From: a virus
IMG/VR virus record: IMGVR_UViG_3300025949_001129
Location: 1 to 50,892 of that record
Direction: 5' to 3' (one strand)
Length of the DNA: 50,892 nucleotides
This document shows positions 14,442-23,782 of this stretch, piece after piece. Every line of letters starts with the position of its first letter. Within the stretch, counting starts at the first letter, position 1. The position numbers were made by a program, and so were the translations under genes. A model generated the notes under the pieces. It was not told the origin of the DNA and did no database searches. It saw nothing but the letters and a program-made list of their open reading frames with translations.

Positions 14442-14445
<4 letters not shown>
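13891..14445 (+). CDS. RuvC-like Holliday junction resolvase
   Basis: A 184-residue RNase-H-fold nuclease starting at TTG 13891 (TTGA overlap). Acidic catalytic residues are visible in IGIDPSYTNCG (Asp about 6), LFIEAPMVS (Glu about 58) and GCDKLFAYVLARYG (Asp near 140). The middle KWVTGKGNAPKDVMK resembles the RuvC segment with G-x-G-x-A-x-K. Likely resolves recombination or replication branches before packaging, together with YqaJ/RecT. Confidence 0.88.
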
Positions 14446-15355
<910 letters not shown>

Positions 15356-15359
<4 letters not shown>

Positions 15360-17371
15360 CGGTCGCTCCCACGATCCGAGCCATGGATCTGTTCTGCGGT
15401 GCCGGCGGCAGCTCTACCGGGATGCTGCAGGCATGCGACGACGCCGGCGTTCGATTGCGGCTGGCGGCCGTAAACCACTGGGACGTCGCGATCGCGACGC
15501 ACGAAGCGAACCACCCGGGCGCGGACCACTTCTGCGTCGACGTCGACCACGCGCGCATGGACAAGCTCGCCCCCGATGGCGTCGACATCCTGTGGGGCTC
15601 GCCGTCGTGCACCGAGCATTCGTACGCGAAGGGCGGCAAGAGCATCGACGACCAGAAGCGCGCGAGCGCCTGGGTGATGCCGCGCGCCGTCGAGGCGTGG
15701 AACCCGAAGGTCGTCATCGTCGAGAACGTCCGCAATATGCTCAAGTGGGGACCTGTCGAGCCAGTCCTGGACCGCAAGACCGGGAAGCCGAAGATCGGTA
15801 AGGACGGCAAGGTCATCATCCGTCCCATCAAGAGCAAGGCCGGCGAGACGTTTCGCGCCTGGTTCTCGGCGATCGAATCGCTCGGCTACGTCGGGAAGTG
15901 GAACCTGCTCAATGCGGCCGACTACGGCGAGGCGCAGACGCGCCTGCGGCTCTTCGTCGTCTTCACTCGCCTCGGCTACCGGTTCGAATATCCGGCGCCG
16001 TCGCACGGGAAGCCCGGTACGCTCGAAGTGGAGCGCGGCCTGCTGCAGCCCTGGAAGGCCGCCCGTAAGATCATCGACTTCGAGCTGGAGAGCATGTCGA
16101 TCTTCGACCGCAAGACGCCCCTCTCGCCGAACACCATGCGCCGGATCGAGGCCGGCATCAAGCGGTACTGCAGTGGGCCGATCGCCGAAGCGTTCTTGGT
16201 CGTCCTGCGAAACCACGCGGACTCGCAGTCGCTCGACGGCCCGATTCCTACGCTGGCAGCCAACGGTCAGCACATGGGGCTCGCTACGCCGGAACTCCGG
16301 CCGTTCGTATGCGGCAACCGGACGAACAACGTCCCGAAGTCCGTCGAGGACCCGCTCGGCACGGCGACCACAACGACCGGAGGTGGGTTCTTCCTCGCCG
16401 AGCCCGAGGCGACGGCGTTCGTTCTGGGTCAGCAAAGCAACGCAGTGGCGCGCGACGTGGACGATCCGCTCCCCACGGTCGCGACCGGCGGGAAGATCTC
16501 ACTGACCGAGCCGAGCGCAACGCCGTTCGTCCTCGGTCAGCACGGCGGCAACGTGGCGCGCTCCGTCGACGAGCCGCTCTCCACGATTGCGACCGCTGGC
16601 TACGTCAGAATCTTCGATCCGATGATCGTCGACGTGCGGCACGGCGATCGGCCGCACCAGCCGACCGGACTGGACGAACCCGTCAACACCGTCACGAGCA
16701 AGAACGGAATGGGGATCGCAGAGCCGTTCGTCATCGAGCCCGGCCGCGCGGTCGACGGCGACGTCAAGCCGTTCCTGGCGACCTACTACGGCGAGCAAGA
16801 GAACGGTGCGCGGACCAACTCCATCGACGAGCCAGTCCCCACCGTGACGACCTCCAACCGCTTCGGCATGGTCGAACCGTTCATCGTCCCGCAGGACACG
16901 GAGGCGCAGAACCGAGGGATGGACGACCCGGTTCCGACGATTCGAACGACGTCGCGCGGCGTGCGCCTCGTGACGCCGTTCCTGGCCGCGCACTTCGGCG
17001 AGCGTCCGAACCAGGAGCCCCGGACGCACGATATCGAGCAGCCCCTCCCGACCGTCACGCACCGCGGCGCCGGCGACCTGGTCGAAGCGGAGCTGATCCA
17101 ACCGGAGTTGACGGCCGCGCCAGCCGACGCGCCCGCGGGCCGCACGGTCATCATCGACGGCAAACCCTACGTCCTGGACATCAAGTTCCGGATGCTGCAG
17201 CCCAAGGAGCTCGCGCGCGCCCAGGGTTTCCCGGACGACTACGAGTTCACCGGCACCAAGGAAGCGCGGACGGCCCAGATCGGGAACGCGGTCTGCGTCG
17301 GCGTCGCCAAGGCGCTGATGCGCGAGGCTCTGCGCGCGATCTTCGGCGACGAGATTCGAGCGGCCGCATGA
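15356..17371 (+). CDS. DNA cytosine-5 methyltransferase with repeat-expanded recognition region
   Basis: A 671-residue C5 methyltransferase. Motif I is MDLFCGAGGSSTGM (about 10), catalytic Cys is in WGSPSCTEHS (about 81-83), ENV of motif VI near 121; motifs IX-X appear at about 611-655 (MLQPKELARAQGFPDDYEF, IGNAVCVGVAKAL). Between about residues 290 and 570 a unit of roughly 35 residues ending in a D-D/E-P-x-x-T-x-x-T signature is repeated eight times, where the target-recognition domain should be. The start at 15356 overlaps the previous stop; a longer reading is not needed. Probably protects phage DNA from host restriction. Confidence 0.95.
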
Positions 17372-17727
17372 GCGAGACCGCGCACGACACGATCGCGTTC
17401 CTGACCGCCGCGCGCGCCTACATGGTGGAGCAGCCGTGGCCGCCTGACTTCAAAGCCGACCCGCTCGCGCACGTCGGCATCACCGAATCGCTCGGGGCGT
17501 ACAAGCCGGGCTCGACCAACTTCATGAAGCAGTGGGACGCTCTTATCGAGGCGCTTCCGGAATCGTTCAGGTTCAAGACGCGATACGACCTGGAGCAGTT
17601 GAATGCGTTCGAGCACGATCCGGCGACGACGAAGGGCGACGTCCTGGCCCTGTTCGATCGCGCCATCGCGAACCTGGAAGCGACGCTGGTCGGCGAGCAA
17701 GCCTCGCTCTTCGAGGCCGCGCCATGA
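17368..17727 (+). CDS. Hypothetical helical protein between methyltransferases
   Basis: A 119-residue protein with ATGA overlaps on both sides. Predominantly helical, with NFMKQWDALIEALPESFRF and LFDRAIANLEATLVGEQASL. It ends with SLFEAAP, a terminal like SLFE at the end of the helicase-methylase. Could be a partner of the modification enzymes; no family recognised. Confidence 0.65.
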   Translation: MSETAHDTIAFLTAARAYMVEQPWPPDFKADPLAHVGITESLGAYKPGSTNFMKQWDALIEALPESFRFKTRYDLEQLNAFEHDPATTKGDVLALFDRAIANLEATLVGEQASLFEAAP

Positions 17728-17801
17728 TCGTATGCCTCGTGTGCGGGCGCCGGATCGGCACCAACGCCTACGACCCCAAGCCGGGGGAATGCGAATGCTG
17801 A
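17724..17801 (+). CDS. 25-residue zinc-knuckle peptide
   Basis: A very short ORF with CLVC and a terminal CEC, so four Cys that could bind one zinc. ATGA overlap upstream, and the next ATG lies inside its last codons. Similar minimal knuckles recur in actinophage genomes. Translation is plausible but unproven. Confidence 0.45.
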   Translation: MIVCLVCGRRIGTNAYDPKPGECEC

Positions 17802-20317
17802 CCGACTACAACGACTTCCTGGCCTCGAAGTCCGCGGCCGTCCGCGACCACGGCTACGCCGGCGACGTCGAGCTGATCGACGCCCTCAAGCCCCACCAAG
17901 CGGCTATCTGCCGGTGGGCGATCGCCGGCGGGAACCGCGCCATTTTCGCCGACTTCGGACTCGGCAAGACCATCATGCAGCTTCAGATCGCCGTGGCCCT
18001 CATCGCGGCCGAGGGTGGTTCGTCGCTGATCGTCTGCCCTCTCGGTGTTCGCCAGGAGTTTGCGCGCGACGCGCGGTCGCTCTTAGGCATCGAACTCCAC
18101 TACGTCCGGACGAACGAGGAGCATGCGGCGCTCGTCGCCGGCGGCGCGCAGTACTTCATCACCAACTACGAACGCGTGCGCGATGGCCAGCTCGACCCCA
18201 ACCGGTTCACGGTCGCGTCCCTGGACGAGGCGTCGATCCTGCGCTCGTTCGGCTCGAAGACCTACCAGCAGTTCCTGACGCTCTTCGACCAGGTGCGCTT
18301 CAAGTTCGTCGCGACCGCGACGCCGTCGCCCAACCGGTTTAAGGAGCTGATCCACTACGCCGGATTCCTGGGCGTCATGGATACCGGCCAGGCGCTGACG
18401 CGCTTCTTCGGTCGCAACTCCGAGAAGGCGGGCGACCTGACGCTCTACCCTCACAAGGAGAAAGAGTTCTGGCTCTGGCTCTCGACCTGGGCCGTCTTCC
18501 TGACGAAGCCCTCGGACCTCGGCTACTCGGACGAAGGCTACGATCTCCCGCCGTTGCGCGTGCACCAGCATCGCCTCGCAGCCGACCACACCACGGCAGG
18601 CGTCGACAGTTGGGGCCAGGGCAAGCTGCTCCGGGACGCGACCGTCAGCCTGAGCGACGCGTCGCGCGAGAAGCGCGACAGTCTCGAGGCGCGCATCGCC
18701 GAGGCGAAGGCGATCGTCGCGGCGGCGGACCCGGACGAGCACTGGCTGATCTGGCACGACCTCGAGGATGAGCGCCGCGCGATTGAGGCCGCCTTCCCCG
18801 ACGCCGTCACCGTCTACGGATCCCAGGACCTCGAAACGCGCGAGCAGGCCATCATCGACTTCTCGGACGGCAAGATCGGCAAGCTGGCCACGAAACCGAT
18901 CATCGCCGGCAGCGGGTGCAACTTCCAGCGCCACTGCGCGAAAGCGATCTTCCTCGGCGTCGGCTACAAGTTCAACGACTTCCTGCAGGCGATCAAGCGC
19001 ATCCACCGCTTCCTCCAAGAGCGGGCCGTCGATATTCACATCATCCACACCGAATCCGAGGACGCGATCTTCGCCGAACTGATGCGGAAGTGGAAGCAGC
19101 ACGACGAGTTGCAGGCGACCATGTCGGCGCTGATCCGGCAGTACGGCCTCGACGCCGAGCTGCGCCAGAGCGAGATGAAGCGCCAGATGGGCGTCGAGCG
19201 GAAGGTCGTCACGGGCAAGCGTTTCACGGCCGTCAATAACGACTGCGTCGACGAGACGCGCCGGATGGATTCGGACTCGGTCGACCTGGCCGTCACGAGC
19301 TGGCCGTTCTCGAACCAGTACGAGTACACGCCGACCTACAACGACTTCGGCCACAACGAAGGGGACGGTCCGTTCTTCGAGCAGATGGACTACCTCACGC
19401 CTGAGATCGTCCGGATCCTCAAGCCGGGCCGGATGTACTGCGTCCACACCAAGGACCGGATGGTGTTCGGCTCGGTCAGCGGCGACGGCATGTACACCGT
19501 CAGCGAGTTCTCCGATCGGTGCGTCACCCACCTAAAAAAGCACGGTCTGCGGTACATGGGCCGGATCACCGTCGTCACCGACGTCGTCCGGGAAAACAAT
19601 CAGACGTATCGCCTCGGCTGGTCCGAGCAGTGCAAGGACGGCACCAAGATGGGGTGCGGCATGCCGGAGTACATCCTGCTGTTCCGCAAGCTCCCGAGTG
19701 ACCGCGGCAACGCGTACGCCGACGATCCGGTCGTCCATACCAAGGCCGCCTACCCGCGCGCGCGGTGGCAGTTCGACGCGCATGGCTTCTGGCGCTCGAG
19801 CGGCGATCGACTCCTGACCCCGGCGGAAGCCAAGGGCCTCGACTTCGAGACCCTGCGGAAGATCTGGCATCGGTACAGCGGGACGCACATCTACAACTTC
19901 GAGGAGCACGTCAAGCTGGCCGAGGGCCTGGAGCAGGCCGGAGTGCTGCCGTCGAGCTTCATGCTCCTGGACCCGGTCTCGCATAGCGAGTTCGTCTGGG
20001 ACGACGTCGTGCGGATGCGGTCGCTCAACAGCCTGCAGAAGCGTCGCGCGGCCGAGCTCCATACCTGCCCGCTGCAGTTCGACATCGTCGACCGGTTGAT
20101 CGAGCGGTTCTCGAACGAGGGCGATCTCGTGCTCGACCCGTTCGGCGGCCTCGGTACGGTCGCGTACCGCGCGCTGCTCAAGAACCGGCGCGGCTTTACG
20201 ATCGAGCTTTCGCCCGAGTACCACGGCGACGCCGTCAGCTACCTCAAGGGCGCCGAGGCCGACGTGCCGATGCCGAGCCTCTTCGAGACGCTCGATGAAT
20301 CGAACGGTGCCGCGTGA
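17795..20317 (+). CDS. SNF2-like helicase fused to a DNA N4/N6 amino-methyltransferase
   Basis: An 840-residue fusion. Residues about 30-470 are a superfamily-2 helicase: FADFGLGKTIM (Walker A, about 51), LDEAS (motif II, about 144), ATATPSPNRF (motif III, about 174), QAIKRIHRF (motif VI, about 398). Residues about 485-840 are a beta-class amino-methyltransferase with SWPF in place of the usual SPPY (about 503) and LDPFGGLGTVAYRAL (SAM site, about 779). Substrate is DNA; base and site are unknown. Translocation coupled to methylation resembles single-chain restriction-modification enzymes, but no nuclease motif is visible, so modification or remodelling of phage DNA is the simplest reading. 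Starts inside the preceding tiny ORF. Confidence 0.93.
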   Translation: MLTDYNDFLASKSAAVRDHGYAGDVELIDALKPHQAAICRWAIAGGNRAIFADFGLGKTIMQLQIAVALIAAEGGSSLIVCPLGVRQEFARDARSLLGIELHYVRTNEEHAALVAGGAQYFITNYERVRDGQLDPNRFTVASLDEASILRSFGSKTYQQFLTLFDQVRFKFVATATPSPNRFKELIHYAGFLGVMDTGQALTRFFGRNSEKAGDLTLYPHKEKEFWLWLSTWAVFLTKPSDLGYSDEGYDLPPLRVHQHRLAADHTTAGVDSWGQGKLLRDATVSLSDASREKRDSLEARIAEAKAIVAAADPDEHWLIWHDLEDERRAIEAAFPDAVTVYGSQDLETREQAIIDFSDGKIGKLATKPIIAGSGCNFQRHCAKAIFLGVGYKFNDFLQAIKRIHRFLQERAVDIHIIHTESEDAIFAELMRKWKQHDELQATMSALIRQYGLDAELRQSEMKRQMGVERKVVTGKRFTAVNNDCVDETRRMDSDSVDLAVTSWPFSNQYEYTPTYNDFGHNEGDGPFFEQMDYLTPEIVRILKPGRMYCVHTKDRMVFGSVSGDGMYTVSEFSDRCVTHLKKHGLRYMGRITVVTDVVRENNQTYRLGWSEQCKDGTKMGCGMPEYILLFRKLPSDRGNAYADDPVVHTKAAYPRARWQFDAHGFWRSSGDRLLTPAEAKGLDFETLRKIWHRYSGTHIYNFEEHVKLAEGLEQAGVLPSSFMLLDPVSHSEFVWDDVVRMRSLNSLQKRRAAELHTCPLQFDIVDRLIERFSNEGDLVLDPFGGLGTVAYRALLKNRRGFTIELSPEYHGDAVSYLKGAEADVPMPSLFETLDESNGAA

Positions 20318-20321
20318 GGAG

Positions 20322-20459
20322 CTACGCTTCGCGGGACGCGGCTACGCGCTCCTTGGCCGCCTCGTTGCAGGGCTTGCACGTGGCCTTCCCAGCACGCGCC
20401 TTGCGCTTGACGCAGACGACGCAGGTCCCGGGTTTCGCCCTGGCCCGTAGGGCGGCCAT
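20322..20459 (-). CDS. Small zinc-finger protein, minus-strand islet
   Basis: A 45-residue basic protein with CVVC and CKPC separated by 11 residues, matching the common phage motif in which CxxCgkr...CxxC precedes a Lys/Arg helix. It follows the 68-residue gene on the same strand by 10 bases. A TTG 27 bases upstream could give a longer, overlapping start. Nucleic-acid binding is likely; specific role unknown. Confidence 0.6.
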   Translation of the reverse strand: MAALRARAKPGTCVVCVKRKARAGKATCKPCNEAAKERVAASREA

Positions 20460-20469
20460 CTTCTCGGCG

Positions 20470-20676
20470 CTAGTGAGCGGCGGCAAGACGGTAGCTGTAG
20501 GCGACGTGGTCGACGAGGCGATGGCTTCCCCGCACTTCGAGGCCGCGTTGGATCTCCGCGAGGGTGTCGGGGTCCATGTCCTGGGTGATCTCCGCCCAGG
20601 TGGCGTCCTGGTAGCTCCCGGAGTCGCCTTCGCGGATCTGGACGACTGTCTCGGGGGCAAGTGTTACTGTGACCAT
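20470..20676 (-). CDS. 68-residue protein of the minus-strand islet, probable autoregulator
   Basis: Encoded against the surrounding operon with strong G/C third positions, which favours this strand over the opposite one. Sequence: beta-like start (MVTVTLAPETVVQIREGDSG), then a helical centre (TWAEITQDMDPDTLAEIQRG). Its ATG lies in one copy of a 13-bp repeat and a second copy fills its promoter spacer, the arrangement of an autorepressor. No HTH can be named, so it could also be an antitoxin-like protein acting with the zinc-finger product. Confidence 0.6.
   Translation of the reverse strand: MVTVTLAPETVVQIREGDSGSYQDATWAEITQDMDPDTLAEIQRGLEVRGSHRLVDHVAYSYRLAAAH
20662..20674. repeat. 13-bp direct repeat, copy 1 (putative operator)
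   Basis: TGTTACTGTGACC, overlapping the start codon of the 68-residue minus-strand gene; identical to the copy 32 bases away. Its core GTTAC-T-GTGAC is a near-palindrome. Confidence 0.55.
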
Positions 20677-20682
20677 GCCCCC

Positions 20683-20711
20683 AACTTAACACCTGTTACT
20701 GTGACCGTCAA
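20683..20711 (-). promoter_or_regulatory. Promoter of the minus-strand islet
   Basis: On the minus strand TTGACG (20706-20711), 17 bases, TAAGTT (20683-20688), with the ATG six bases further on. A leaderless transcript is expected. The -35 is good, the -10 weak. Confidence 0.5.
20694..20706. repeat. 13-bp direct repeat, copy 2 (putative operator)
   Basis: Second TGTTACTGTGACC, lying in the spacer of the minus-strand promoter, where a bound protein would block RNA polymerase. Confidence 0.55.
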
Positions 20712-20720
20712 GGGGTCGGG

Positions 20721-20945
20721 GTGAAGTCCACGGTTTTCTTCGCCGGCGCCCGCGTGCGCCGGGTCGACGCTCCGCACCTCGCGCTCGCGACCGTCATCGA
20801 GGTCAACTTCCACCCGAAATCGGGACGGTCGACGGTCTGGATCCGCTACGACGACGATCCGCCGCACGACGAGACCGGATACCCGCATAACGACGACGAC
20901 GGCCGGCTGGAAATCATTCCGGCGACCGAGACCAAGGAGAGTTAG
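20721..20945 (+). CDS. Hypothetical protein, SH3-like small domain
   Basis: A 74-residue protein from GTG 20721 with AAGGGG nearby. Beta-rich with acidic His/Asp clusters (TVWIRYDDDPPHDETGYPHN). The pattern of FFAGARVRRVDAPHLALATV then VWIRY suggests a small KOW/SH3-like barrel. Function unknown. Confidence 0.6.
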   Translation: MKSTVFFAGARVRRVDAPHLALATVIEVNFHPKSGRSTVWIRYDDDPPHDETGYPHNDDDGRLEIIPATETKES

Positions 20946-21347
20946 ATGGAAACCGAAGTTGGGGCGCGCGCGGCGCGTCCGTCCCAGATCGAAGAGCCCG
21001 ACTACGCCAAGGCCCCGAAGCCTGCGTACCCTCACTGGTCGCGGGGTGACCTGACGCTCGAACAAGCCGAAGCCATGTTCCCGATCGGCGCGACCGTTCG
21101 ATTCTTCCGGGGCGGCGGGCGACTCATGGGCGGGATGACCGGCCGCGTGGTCCAGCATTCCGTCGGTCCGGGCGAGCCGACGACGCGCTTCGGCGGCCGC
21201 GCCCGAATCCACGTCGCCCTCTCGTCCGAGTCCGACGACGCGGCACGCGGCGCTTTGGGGAGCGCGCTGGGCGTGGGCTTCGGCCGCCTACCGGTGCAGA
21301 AGGTGTCTGAACCGTTCCGGAGCTGCGAGGTGGTGTCGAATGCCTGA
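20946..21347 (+). CDS. Hypothetical protein
   Basis: A 133-residue protein directly abutting the previous gene. Contains a beta-barrel-like part (IGATVRFFRGGGRLMGGMTG followed by RVVQHSV) similar in layout to its neighbour. No family recognised. Confidence 0.6.
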   Translation: METEVGARAARPSQIEEPDYAKAPKPAYPHWSRGDLTLEQAEAMFPIGATVRFFRGGGRLMGGMTGRVVQHSVGPGEPTTRFGGRARIHVALSSESDDAARGALGSALGVGFGRLPVQKVSEPFRSCEVVSNA

Positions 21348-22371
21348 TCTGTCGACGGACGACTACATCCGGATGCTGGAAAAGGTTGCCCTCGACGAGG
21401 GTTGGGAGCGGTGCGAGGGTTGCAAGCGCTGCTTCGATACCGAGACCATGGAGCGAACCGCCGACGACTGCTGGCTTTGCGCCGGGTGCGCTAGCGAGCT
21501 TCGCGCGAACGGTCACGTAGAGTGCCCGCGGCACCCAGGCGAGGATCGTACTTCGTGCTCCTGCGCGAAGCTCCGTGCCGTCGGTCCGGCGGATCCGGAA
21601 CAACACGGACCAACCTTCGTCGGAACCCGCGGCGACGAGACGTGGACGGTCGCGACCCTCGAAGGTCGCCTGCGTGAGGCCGCGCAGTTCTGGGTGGACA
21701 TCGTCGACAAGACCGCGGTCAAGGAGCGGACCGTCGAGTGGGAAGCGGCGAACCGGATCGTGCGAGACGCCCGGGAGATCGAGACGATCCGAGTCTTCGC
21801 TTCGAAGACACACGACGAGCTGATGATGGTCATGCGGGACGCCGGAACGCTGCCCTCGGTCATCCTGCCGACGCCAGCTCGAATCGTCGAAGAGTACGAA
21901 ACGATGTACGGCGCGACCAACGGCGACGATGTACGTTTCGGCTTCGACGCGGGTGCCACGTTCGTGGTCGAGTGGGTCAAGCGACGTCTCGCCGAGCCGT
22001 GCATCTGCGCGGGCGGTTCGGCGGGGCGAGTGGACATCACCGGCTCGTGCCCGGTTCATGCCGCGGCCGATCCGGCGGCGCGGGCGGAGAAGCCGCTCGA
22101 TGAGGAGCCCGCAATCGAGGAGATCGCCGCGATGCTCGAAGCCTACGCTGCCGTCGACGAACGTCCTAACCGGTTTGGCCGGCAAGGTCGCACTGCGATG
22201 ATCGCGGCCGCAAAGCTAATCCGAGCGTTCAACAGCGGCTCCGAAGCCACGGACGCACGCTTCGGCGAGTCGCCCCAGCACCACCGGCACGACTGGGTGC
22301 AGTACACGCTGCCGAGCGGCGCGATCTGCGCCTCGTGCTCGTTCTGCGGTCACGGGATCCAGCTCGTTTGA
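21340..22371 (+). CDS. Multi-zinc-site hypothetical protein
   Basis: A 343-residue protein, starting 8 bases inside the upstream gene. Cys clusters: CEGCKRC and CLCAGC (about 21-47) as one or two ribbons, CPRHPG..CSC (about 62-74), CIC...CPVHA (about 223-240), and CASCSFC near the end. Between them are helical segments. The repeated C-x-x-H-P-G motif also occurs in other small phage proteins. No known enzyme signature. Confidence 0.65.
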   Translation: MPDLSTDDYIRMLEKVALDEGWERCEGCKRCFDTETMERTADDCWLCAGCASELRANGHVECPRHPGEDRTSCSCAKLRAVGPADPEQHGPTFVGTRGDETWTVATLEGRLREAAQFWVDIVDKTAVKERTVEWEAANRIVRDAREIETIRVFASKTHDELMMVMRDAGTLPSVILPTPARIVEEYETMYGATNGDDVRFGFDAGATFVVEWVKRRLAEPCICAGGSAGRVDITGSCPVHAAADPAARAEKPLDEEPAIEEIAAMLEAYAAVDERPNRFGRQGRTAMIAAAKLIRAFNSGSEATDARFGESPQHHRHDWVQYTLPSGAICASCSFCGHGIQLV

Positions 22372-22565
22372 GCGTCAAAATCATGGTCGACGTCGACGTG
22401 GTCGAGACGCTCCTCGATTCGCACCTGCGGACCGAAGAGAACCGCCGCGTCTTCCGCAATCAGCATCCGGAACAACCGCCGTTCGTCGCTGAACTCGCGG
22501 AGGCCGAGACGAACGAGCTCCGCGCCGCGATCGCGCGCGCTCGCGAGCGGGACGCGGGTCGATGA
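22368..22565 (+). CDS. Small hypothetical helical protein
   Basis: A 65-residue protein from TTG 22368 (TTGA overlap) or ATG 22383. Contains VVETLLDSHLRTEENRRVFR and a helical C-terminus. No motif recognised. Confidence 0.5.
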   Translation: MSVKIMVDVDVVETLLDSHLRTEENRRVFRNQHPEQPPFVAELAEAETNELRAAIARARERDAGR

Positions 22566-22711
22566 CCTGGACCTGTGCGCCGTGCGGCGCGTTCAACGGG
22601 ATCCGATATCGGCGGAGGAAGGACGGTAGCCGGCGAACCGTCCATCCTGGCCGACGTTGCAAGAACTGCGGCGCCGAACGCGACGTCAAGGCGATCGGCA
22701 GCGGGCGATGA
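22562..22711 (+). CDS. 49-residue zinc-ribbon protein
   Basis: Two Cys pairs, CAPC near the start and CKNC near the end, 26 residues apart, with a very basic middle (IRYRRRKDGSRRT). A classical short zinc ribbon likely to bind nucleic acid. ATGA overlap. Confidence 0.6.
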   Translation: MTWTCAPCGAFNGIRYRRRKDGSRRTVHPGRRCKNCGAERDVKAIGSGR

Positions 22712-22723
22712 CGCTCATATACT
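22695..22723 (+). promoter_or_regulatory. Possible promoter
   Basis: TCGGCA, 17 bases, TATACT in an unusually A/T-rich patch. It precedes the gene at 22776, which is separated from the operon by 64 bases, unlike its tightly packed neighbours. Confidence 0.4.
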
Positions 22724-22775
22724 TAGGGTATCGGTCTCGGTCGCGTGGCGCGATCAAACGAAGAAAGGCAAGCCA

Positions 22776-23129
22776 GTGTTTCTTTCGATCATCATGCTCA
22801 CGCCGAAGGCCGCGTTCGTCGCGCTCAGTCGGGAGCAGCGTGAAGGCTGGCTACGGAACGTGGCGGCCCGGCTTCAGGAGTTCACCGGCGCCGACGGCGG
22901 CGTGGTCTTCAGCCAGCGCGTCGCAGGGGCGAACGGCACTTGGACGGTCATTCTCGTGGCCCAGATATTGAGCGCGGACCTTCTTAGCGCGTTCGCGCGC
23001 GAGTTCGAATCCGCCGAGGTCAAGGCGTACTTCGAAGTCGGCGCCCTGGGCGGCGCGATGCAGTTCATCACGGAAACGTCGAGCGCCGAGCAGGTGCTGG
23101 CGAATAACATCGCGCCGTTCCTAGATTGA
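22776..23129 (+). CDS. Hypothetical protein with its own 5' gap
   Basis: A 117-residue protein. GTG 22776 follows AAAGG by a suitable distance; upstream in-frame sequence overlaps other genes and is not needed. Alternating beta/helix (FLSIIMLTPKAAFVALSREQ, WTVILVAQILSADLLSAFAR) suggests a compact ferredoxin-like fold, perhaps a small ligand-binding or enzyme-like protein. No family recognised. Confidence 0.65.
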   Translation: MFLSIIMLTPKAAFVALSREQREGWLRNVAARLQEFTGADGGVVFSQRVAGANGTWTVILVAQILSADLLSAFAREFESAEVKAYFEVGALGGAMQFITETSSAEQVLANNIAPFLD

Positions 23130-23338
23130 CCCTGATGGATAGGATCCCGATCGGGGCGCTGGTCGTCGTGGCGATCGTCATCGCCGTCTGGGGCGGGCGC
23201 ATGCGATCGTCGCGCGAGTATCGGGACGCGCGGTCGAGGTTCGACGCGGCGGCCATCGATCTGCGCGACGAAGTCTTGAAGCCGTTCGCGCGCGTCGTCG
23301 ACTGGCTCATGGCCCTGCTCTCGCGTGGCACCATCTAA
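23126..23338 (+). CDS. Small membrane protein
   Basis: A 70-residue protein (TTG 23126 overlapping the prior stop, or ATG 23135). One N-terminal transmembrane helix (IPIGALVVVAIVIAVWG), then a charged helix and a second weak hydrophobic patch. Function unknown; the simple single-helix form resembles phage superinfection or lysis-accessory proteins, without proof. Confidence 0.55.
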   Translation: MTLMDRIPIGALVVVAIVIAVWGGRMRSSREYRDARSRFDAAAIDLRDEVLKPFARVVDWLMALLSRGTI

Positions 23339-23519
23339 GCCCAGCGCCGGCTGCCCCCACGGCCGGTGCCAGCACTCCGAGCTCGTCCACGTGAAGATCG
23401 TCGACGGCTTCGGACCATCCGCGACAGAGCGGTGGGGGAACTGCTCCGTCTGCACCTCCCAAGCCATGCACGACGAATCGGGTGAACACCCGTGCGCCAG
23501 AACCGAAGCAGCCCGATGA
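23325..23519 (+). CDS. Small Cys/His-rich protein
   Basis: A 64-residue ORF from GTG 23325, overlapping the previous gene by 14 bases. CPHGRCQH and CSVC motifs form a likely zinc site. Overlaps the next start (ATGA). Confidence 0.5.
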   Translation: MAPSKPSAGCPHGRCQHSELVHVKIVDGFGPSATERWGNCSVCTSQAMHDESGEHPCARTEAAR

Positions 23520-23710
23520 CCAAGAAGAAGCTGCTGGAGCAGATCGACGCATCGATCGAGACCCTGGCCCAGCTCCGGGCAATCGTGGCCGCCGACCGGC
23601 GAACCCGGTACAGCGACCAGCGGGACACAATTCCTCCGCAGTATGCCCACCTGGTGGGCCTGGCGCTCCCGGACGAGCGCCGGAAGGCTCGGAGGCGGAA
23701 GGCCGGGTAG
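23516..23710 (+). CDS. Small basic helical protein
   Basis: A 64-residue protein with ATGA overlap. Helical N-terminal half (KKLLEQIDASIETLAQLRAI) and a very basic tail (DERRKARRRKAG). It is the last gene before the tRNA region. Function unknown. Confidence 0.55.
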   Translation: MTKKKLLEQIDASIETLAQLRAIVAADRRTRYSDQRDTIPPQYAHLVGLALPDERRKARRRKAG

Positions 23711-23739
23711 TGCGGCCATAAAAAGATTTATAAATACTA

Positions 23740-23769
23740 TTGACTAATAACCCAGGTATGGAGTATAAT
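23740..23769 (+). promoter_or_regulatory. Strong tRNA promoter
   Basis: TTGACT (23740-23745), 18 bases, TATAAT (23764-23769, consensus). The expected transcription start is about six bases before the tRNA. The surrounding A/T-rich stretch (23719-23769) is distinctive. Confidence 0.8.
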
Positions 23770-23782
23770 GGAATCAAGCCTC

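Noticed and set aside
20314-20724. A plus-strand frame of 136 codons opposite the minus-strand islet, with GTGA overlaps at both ends
   Set aside because: Its codons are poor in G/C third positions and its product is not protein-like, whereas the minus-strand frames have typical codon use and a recognisable zinc finger. The overlaps look accidental, though this is the one place where both strands need testing.
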